A stretch of 64,000 nucleotides of DNA from Pseudomonadota bacterium (GTDB taxonomy: Bacteria; Pseudomonadota; Alphaproteobacteria; Rhodospirillales; Magnetospirillaceae). The notes beneath the pieces were generated by a model that saw nothing but the letters and a program-made list of their open reading frames with translations, was not told the DNA's origin and searched no databases. Both the position numbers and the translations under genes were made by a program. How positions within the stretch are numbered: position 1 is the first letter of the stretch; each line of letters starts with the position of its first letter. Below, piece after piece: positions 62,191 through 64,000 of the stretch. Location: positions 186,001 to 250,000 of the forward strand of contig JAJYTF010000001.1 of the NCBI GenBank assembly GCA_021793155.1, written 5' to 3'.

Positions 62191-62337
62191 TCGGGGAGTT
62201 GGAAAACCGAGTACACCCGGTCCCTGTGACCTTTAGCACCGGGGGTGCCTGGACATACGTCACAGGCTCCCCGACCAAAGGATCGAGGATTCCGGTGCCC
62301 TGACGGCAGACACCAAGCCGGTGTACTCGGGGTTTCC
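62191..62337. other. Highly structured intergenic element with crossing inverted repeats
   Basis: Four pairings are visible. TCGGGGAG (62191-62198) pairs with CTCCCCGA (62267-62274). CCTGTGAC (62223-62230) pairs with GTCACAGG (62259-62266). GCACC (62236-62240) pairs with GGTGC (62244-62248). The 20-base arm at 62201-62220 is a near inverted copy of 62318-62337 (GAGTACACC versus GGTGTACTC core). The outer arm crosses the first pairing, so both cannot form as simple nested stems. The element lies between the XRE gene and pilL in a 454-base gap with no gene. Candidates are an oriT, a regulatory RNA or a recombination site. Confidence 0.55.
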
Positions 62338-62481
62338 ACGCCCCAGGGCGCGCGTGACGCCCCAGGTCTTTATAGCCTGGGTAGTCCGATGTGTCAGCAT
62401 CGTAAGGTCGCAAAGCCCACAATCGCGGTCACCCGACAGTCCCCATTGTTTGCTGATGCGCCGACGCAACCCGGCGATGGT

Positions 62482-62508
62482 GCCGGCTCCCGCCTCTGGA
62501 GAGCCGGC
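62482..62508 (+). promoter_or_regulatory. Hairpin enclosing the pilL ribosome site
   Basis: GCCGGCTC (62482-62489) pairs with GAGCCGGC (62501-62508), ending two bases before the ATG. The GGAG that would serve as ribosome site lies at the base of the loop, so the fold could restrain translation. Confidence 0.55.
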
Positions 62509-62510
62509 CG

Positions 62511-63092
62511 ATGCCCACGATCCGTCATCTTTCCCGTTTGTCCGCGACCTGCGGCGCACTCGTCGCCGCCGTCTCCGCGACGAGCTGCACCCCATCGACG
62601 GCCCGTCTTCCGCCTCCGCCGACCGACACGGCGGTTGGAAGTCCCGCGGCGGCCCCGCGACCCGAATACGTCCCCGTCGTGCGCTACGGGCGCTACACGC
62701 TGGTCGAACTCGCGCCGACCTCGGCCCAGCGGGACCTGCTGCAACAGGTCATCGACGTGACGATCCCCAACACGCGGGCGGCCACGGTCGGGGACGCGTT
62801 GCGCCACGTGCTGGACCGCTCCGGCTATCAGCTGTGCGCCAGTCCCGACATCGCGCCTCTGAGCACCCTGCCGTTACCCGCCGCCCACTACCGCTTGGGA
62901 CCGGTCCCGCTACGTGATGCGCTGCTGACGCTGGCCGGCCCGGCCTGGGAGCTCCAGGTCGATGACAGCGCACGCCGCGTCTGCTTCGCCCGCGCCACCG
63001 CGCCTTCGCCCGCCCCGTCCGCCGCGCAAGCTGCCCCGGCCGGCATCGACACCATCGAGCGGTATCCGCTCCCGGAGCCCTCACAGCCATGA
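62511..63092 (+). CDS. pilL: PilL-like lipoprotein of ICE type IV pilus
   Basis: The 193 residues have a lipoprotein-type signal (SATSC, Cys26) and the PilL pattern EYVPVVRYGRYTLVELAPTS, QRDLLQQVIDVTIPNT, TVGDALRHVLDRSGYQLC, LPAAHYRLGPVPLRDALLTLAGPAWEL, close to the conserved ICE family. It belongs to the outer-membrane/secretin side of the conjugative pilus. It overlaps the next gene by four bases (ATGA) and begins the transfer operon. Confidence 0.88.
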   Translation: MPTIRHLSRLSATCGALVAAVSATSCTPSTARLPPPPTDTAVGSPAAAPRPEYVPVVRYGRYTLVELAPTSAQRDLLQQVIDVTIPNTRAATVGDALRHVLDRSGYQLCASPDIAPLSTLPLPAAHYRLGPVPLRDALLTLAGPAWELQVDDSARRVCFARATAPSPAPSAAQAAPAGIDTIERYPLPEPSQP

Positions 63093-63733
63093 CGAACCCT
63101 CCCATCTCCTTCCGCCCAACGCGCGCAAAGCTGGTGCGCCTGGGCATCCTTGTCTGGGCGGCGCTGGTCAGTACTGCCACCGTCGCCAACCTCATCAACC
63201 TTTCCACGCTGACCCACCGTTCCGATGCCAGCGCGTCGAGCGCGAAAGTGTCCGCTCTGGAAACGCGGCTCGCCAAGTTGAGCCAGCAGGTCGAGGGATG
63301 GCAGAAACAACCGCCTTCGCTGCCGCAGGCCCGTTTCGAGTCCGCGCAACAGGCGCTGGAGCAACGGCTGGCATCGATCGAGCGGACGCTCGGCGAGCGG
63401 CTGACCGAAAGTGACCTGACGCCGCTGCGCGAGCGGCTGGATAAGATCGAAACCCGTTTGGCCAACGCCCCGGCCAGGCCCGCCTCGGCGCGGTCCCGCC
63501 GCAGCGCGGCGAAGCCCATACCCGCGGCGCTTCCCTTCACCATTGTCGGCCTCGAGCTGCGCGGCGGCGAATCCTTCCTCTCGATCGCCCCCACCGTCCC
63601 GTCGTCGGCTACGGCGATTGGGGTGCTGCATCCCGGCGAGACCGAAGCCGGCTGGCGGTTGGAGGCGATCGAAGGGCGCACCGCCGTCCTGCGCAACGGC
63701 AGCACCCAGGTGCGCCGCGTGGACGTGCCATAG
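63089..63733 (+). CDS. ICE membrane-anchored coiled-coil protein
   Basis: The 214 residues have one N-terminal membrane helix (LGILVWAALVSTATVANLI) and a coiled coil from about 45 to 130 (VSALETRLAKLSQQVEGWQK, RLTESDLTPLRERLDKIETR). The C-terminal domain has PFTIVGLELRGGESFLSIAP and a repeated hydrophobic pattern. It resembles the small bitopic protein that follows pilL in PFGI-1-class ICEs; the symbol is uncertain. It overlaps pilL by four bases and is followed eight bases later by the PFL_4693-type gene. Confidence 0.8.
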   Translation: MTNPPISFRPTRAKLVRLGILVWAALVSTATVANLINLSTLTHRSDASASSAKVSALETRLAKLSQQVEGWQKQPPSLPQARFESAQQALEQRLASIERTLGERLTESDLTPLRERLDKIETRLANAPARPASARSRRSAAKPIPAALPFTIVGLELRGGESFLSIAPTVPSSATAIGVLHPGETEAGWRLEAIEGRTAVLRNGSTQVRRVDVP

Positions 63734-63741
63734 GAAGGCCG

Positions 63742-64000
63742 GATGACGCGCACGCTCACCGCCCTCGCCATGGCCGCAGCATTGATGGGAGCGACACTTC
63801 CCCCGGCGGCGGCTCAGAGCGCGCCGGCTGCGGCCTCCTCGATTGCCCCCGCCCGCGAGCAGTCCGCCACCACGGCACTCAGCGACGAGCGCCAGGCGCG
63901 CGACTGGGGCCTGCCGCCGGAGGACTGGGCGCGCTACCGCGAGCTGATGCGGGGACCGCTGGGCGTGCTCTCGCCCAACCTGGACCCGCTCACCGCACTC
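63742..64000 (+). CDS. PFL_4693-family ICE protein, N-terminal part, cut by window edge
   Basis: The visible 86 residues have a signal peptide (LTALAMAAALMGATLPPAAA) and the family signature RDWGLPPEDWARYRELMRGP then LGVLSPNLDPLTAL. This family accompanies PilL in the transfer operon of PFGI-1-class ICEs; it is exported, with unknown function. The rest lies beyond base 64000. Confidence 0.85.

Larger units (their letters stand above)
39930..64000. mobile_element. Integrative conjugative element (PFGI-1/PAPI-1/ICEclc class), one end; continues past window
   Basis: The order alpA, parA, parB, DUF2857, PFL_4669-type, DUF3158, SSB-like, topB, DUF3577, DUF3275, SNF2-type helicase, PilL and PFL_4693-type genes is the conserved backbone of this ICE class, which uses a MPF-G type IV secretion system and type IV pili. 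Accessory methyltransferases, toxin-antitoxin pairs and a receiver/XRE pair are interspersed. Integrase, relaxase, TraD and secretion genes must lie right of the window. The exact left boundary is not determined. Confidence 0.9.

Noticed and set aside
1-64000. CRISPR array
   Set aside because: No regularly spaced identical repeats; the only tandem repeat noted is a 13-base pair of copies at 5905.

Overview
High-GC DNA from a free-living alphaproteobacterium, most likely Rhodospirillales (Magnetospirillum/Azospirillum-like). This is inferred from the 1602-residue NAD-dependent glutamate dehydrogenase, the complete Tat-type (clade I) nitrous oxide reductase cluster, NudC, TrxC and the surface-polysaccharide genes. 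No rRNA, tRNA or CRISPR array was found.

Bases 1-12.3 kb hold a surface polysaccharide/glycan locus with housekeeping genes inside it. In order they are: asparagine synthetase (cut by the window edge), a family-4 glycosyltransferase, nudC, a UDP-sugar dehydrogenase, a heptosyltransferase-like GT9, a truncated Crp-like protein, purH, a CapD-type dehydratase, a heparinase-like protein and a WecA-like polyprenyl-phosphate sugar-1-phosphate transferase. A candidate small RNA with promoter and terminator lies at 5.93-6.09 kb. Bases 12.5-19.6 kb carry trxC, the giant NAD-GDH, a Rieske protein without its usual cytochrome b and c1 genes, and a pair of related small exported proteins.

Bases 19.8-31.3 kb form a denitrification block. 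A metallo-beta-lactamase/cyclic-nucleotide-binding/hemerythrin fusion converges on a leftward nosRZDFYLX operon, which has an FNR/DNR-type box upstream of nosR. NosX (ApbE) probably flavinylates NosR; NosDFY and NosL serve copper-site assembly of NosZ. Bases 31.3-36.2 kb hold a SulP anion transporter followed by a DevBCA-like ABC export system. Bases 36.3-39.3 kb carry a ParB-like protein, two tandem paralogous lipoproteins, a decayed TauE/SafE exporter fragment and a LysR regulator. This is the scarred edge of the chromosome next to the mobile element.

From about 39.9 kb to the right end is one end of an integrative conjugative element (ICE) of the PFGI-1/PAPI-1/ICEclc class. It begins with alpA, parA, a HicA-like ORF, parB and the conserved DUF2857, PFL_4669 and DUF3158 genes. 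DNA methyltransferases, an SSB-like protein, TopB and a SNF2-type helicase follow, mixed with DUF3085, DUF3577, DUF3275 and unknown genes, several of them individually terminated and preceded by hairpin leaders. Cargo on the opposite strand (ParDE, VapBC, a lone receiver protein and an XRE regulator) separates this from the first transfer-module genes (PilL, a coiled-coil membrane protein, the PFL_4693 family). Integrase, relaxase and the other end of the element are outside the window.

The observations I find most worth a second look are the 147-base structured element with crossing inverted repeats before pilL, the MBL-cNMP-hemerythrin fusion, the recurring ICE leader hairpins and 55-base repeat, the frameshifted ICE gene at 56.8 kb, the orphan Rieske gene and the candidate sRNA.
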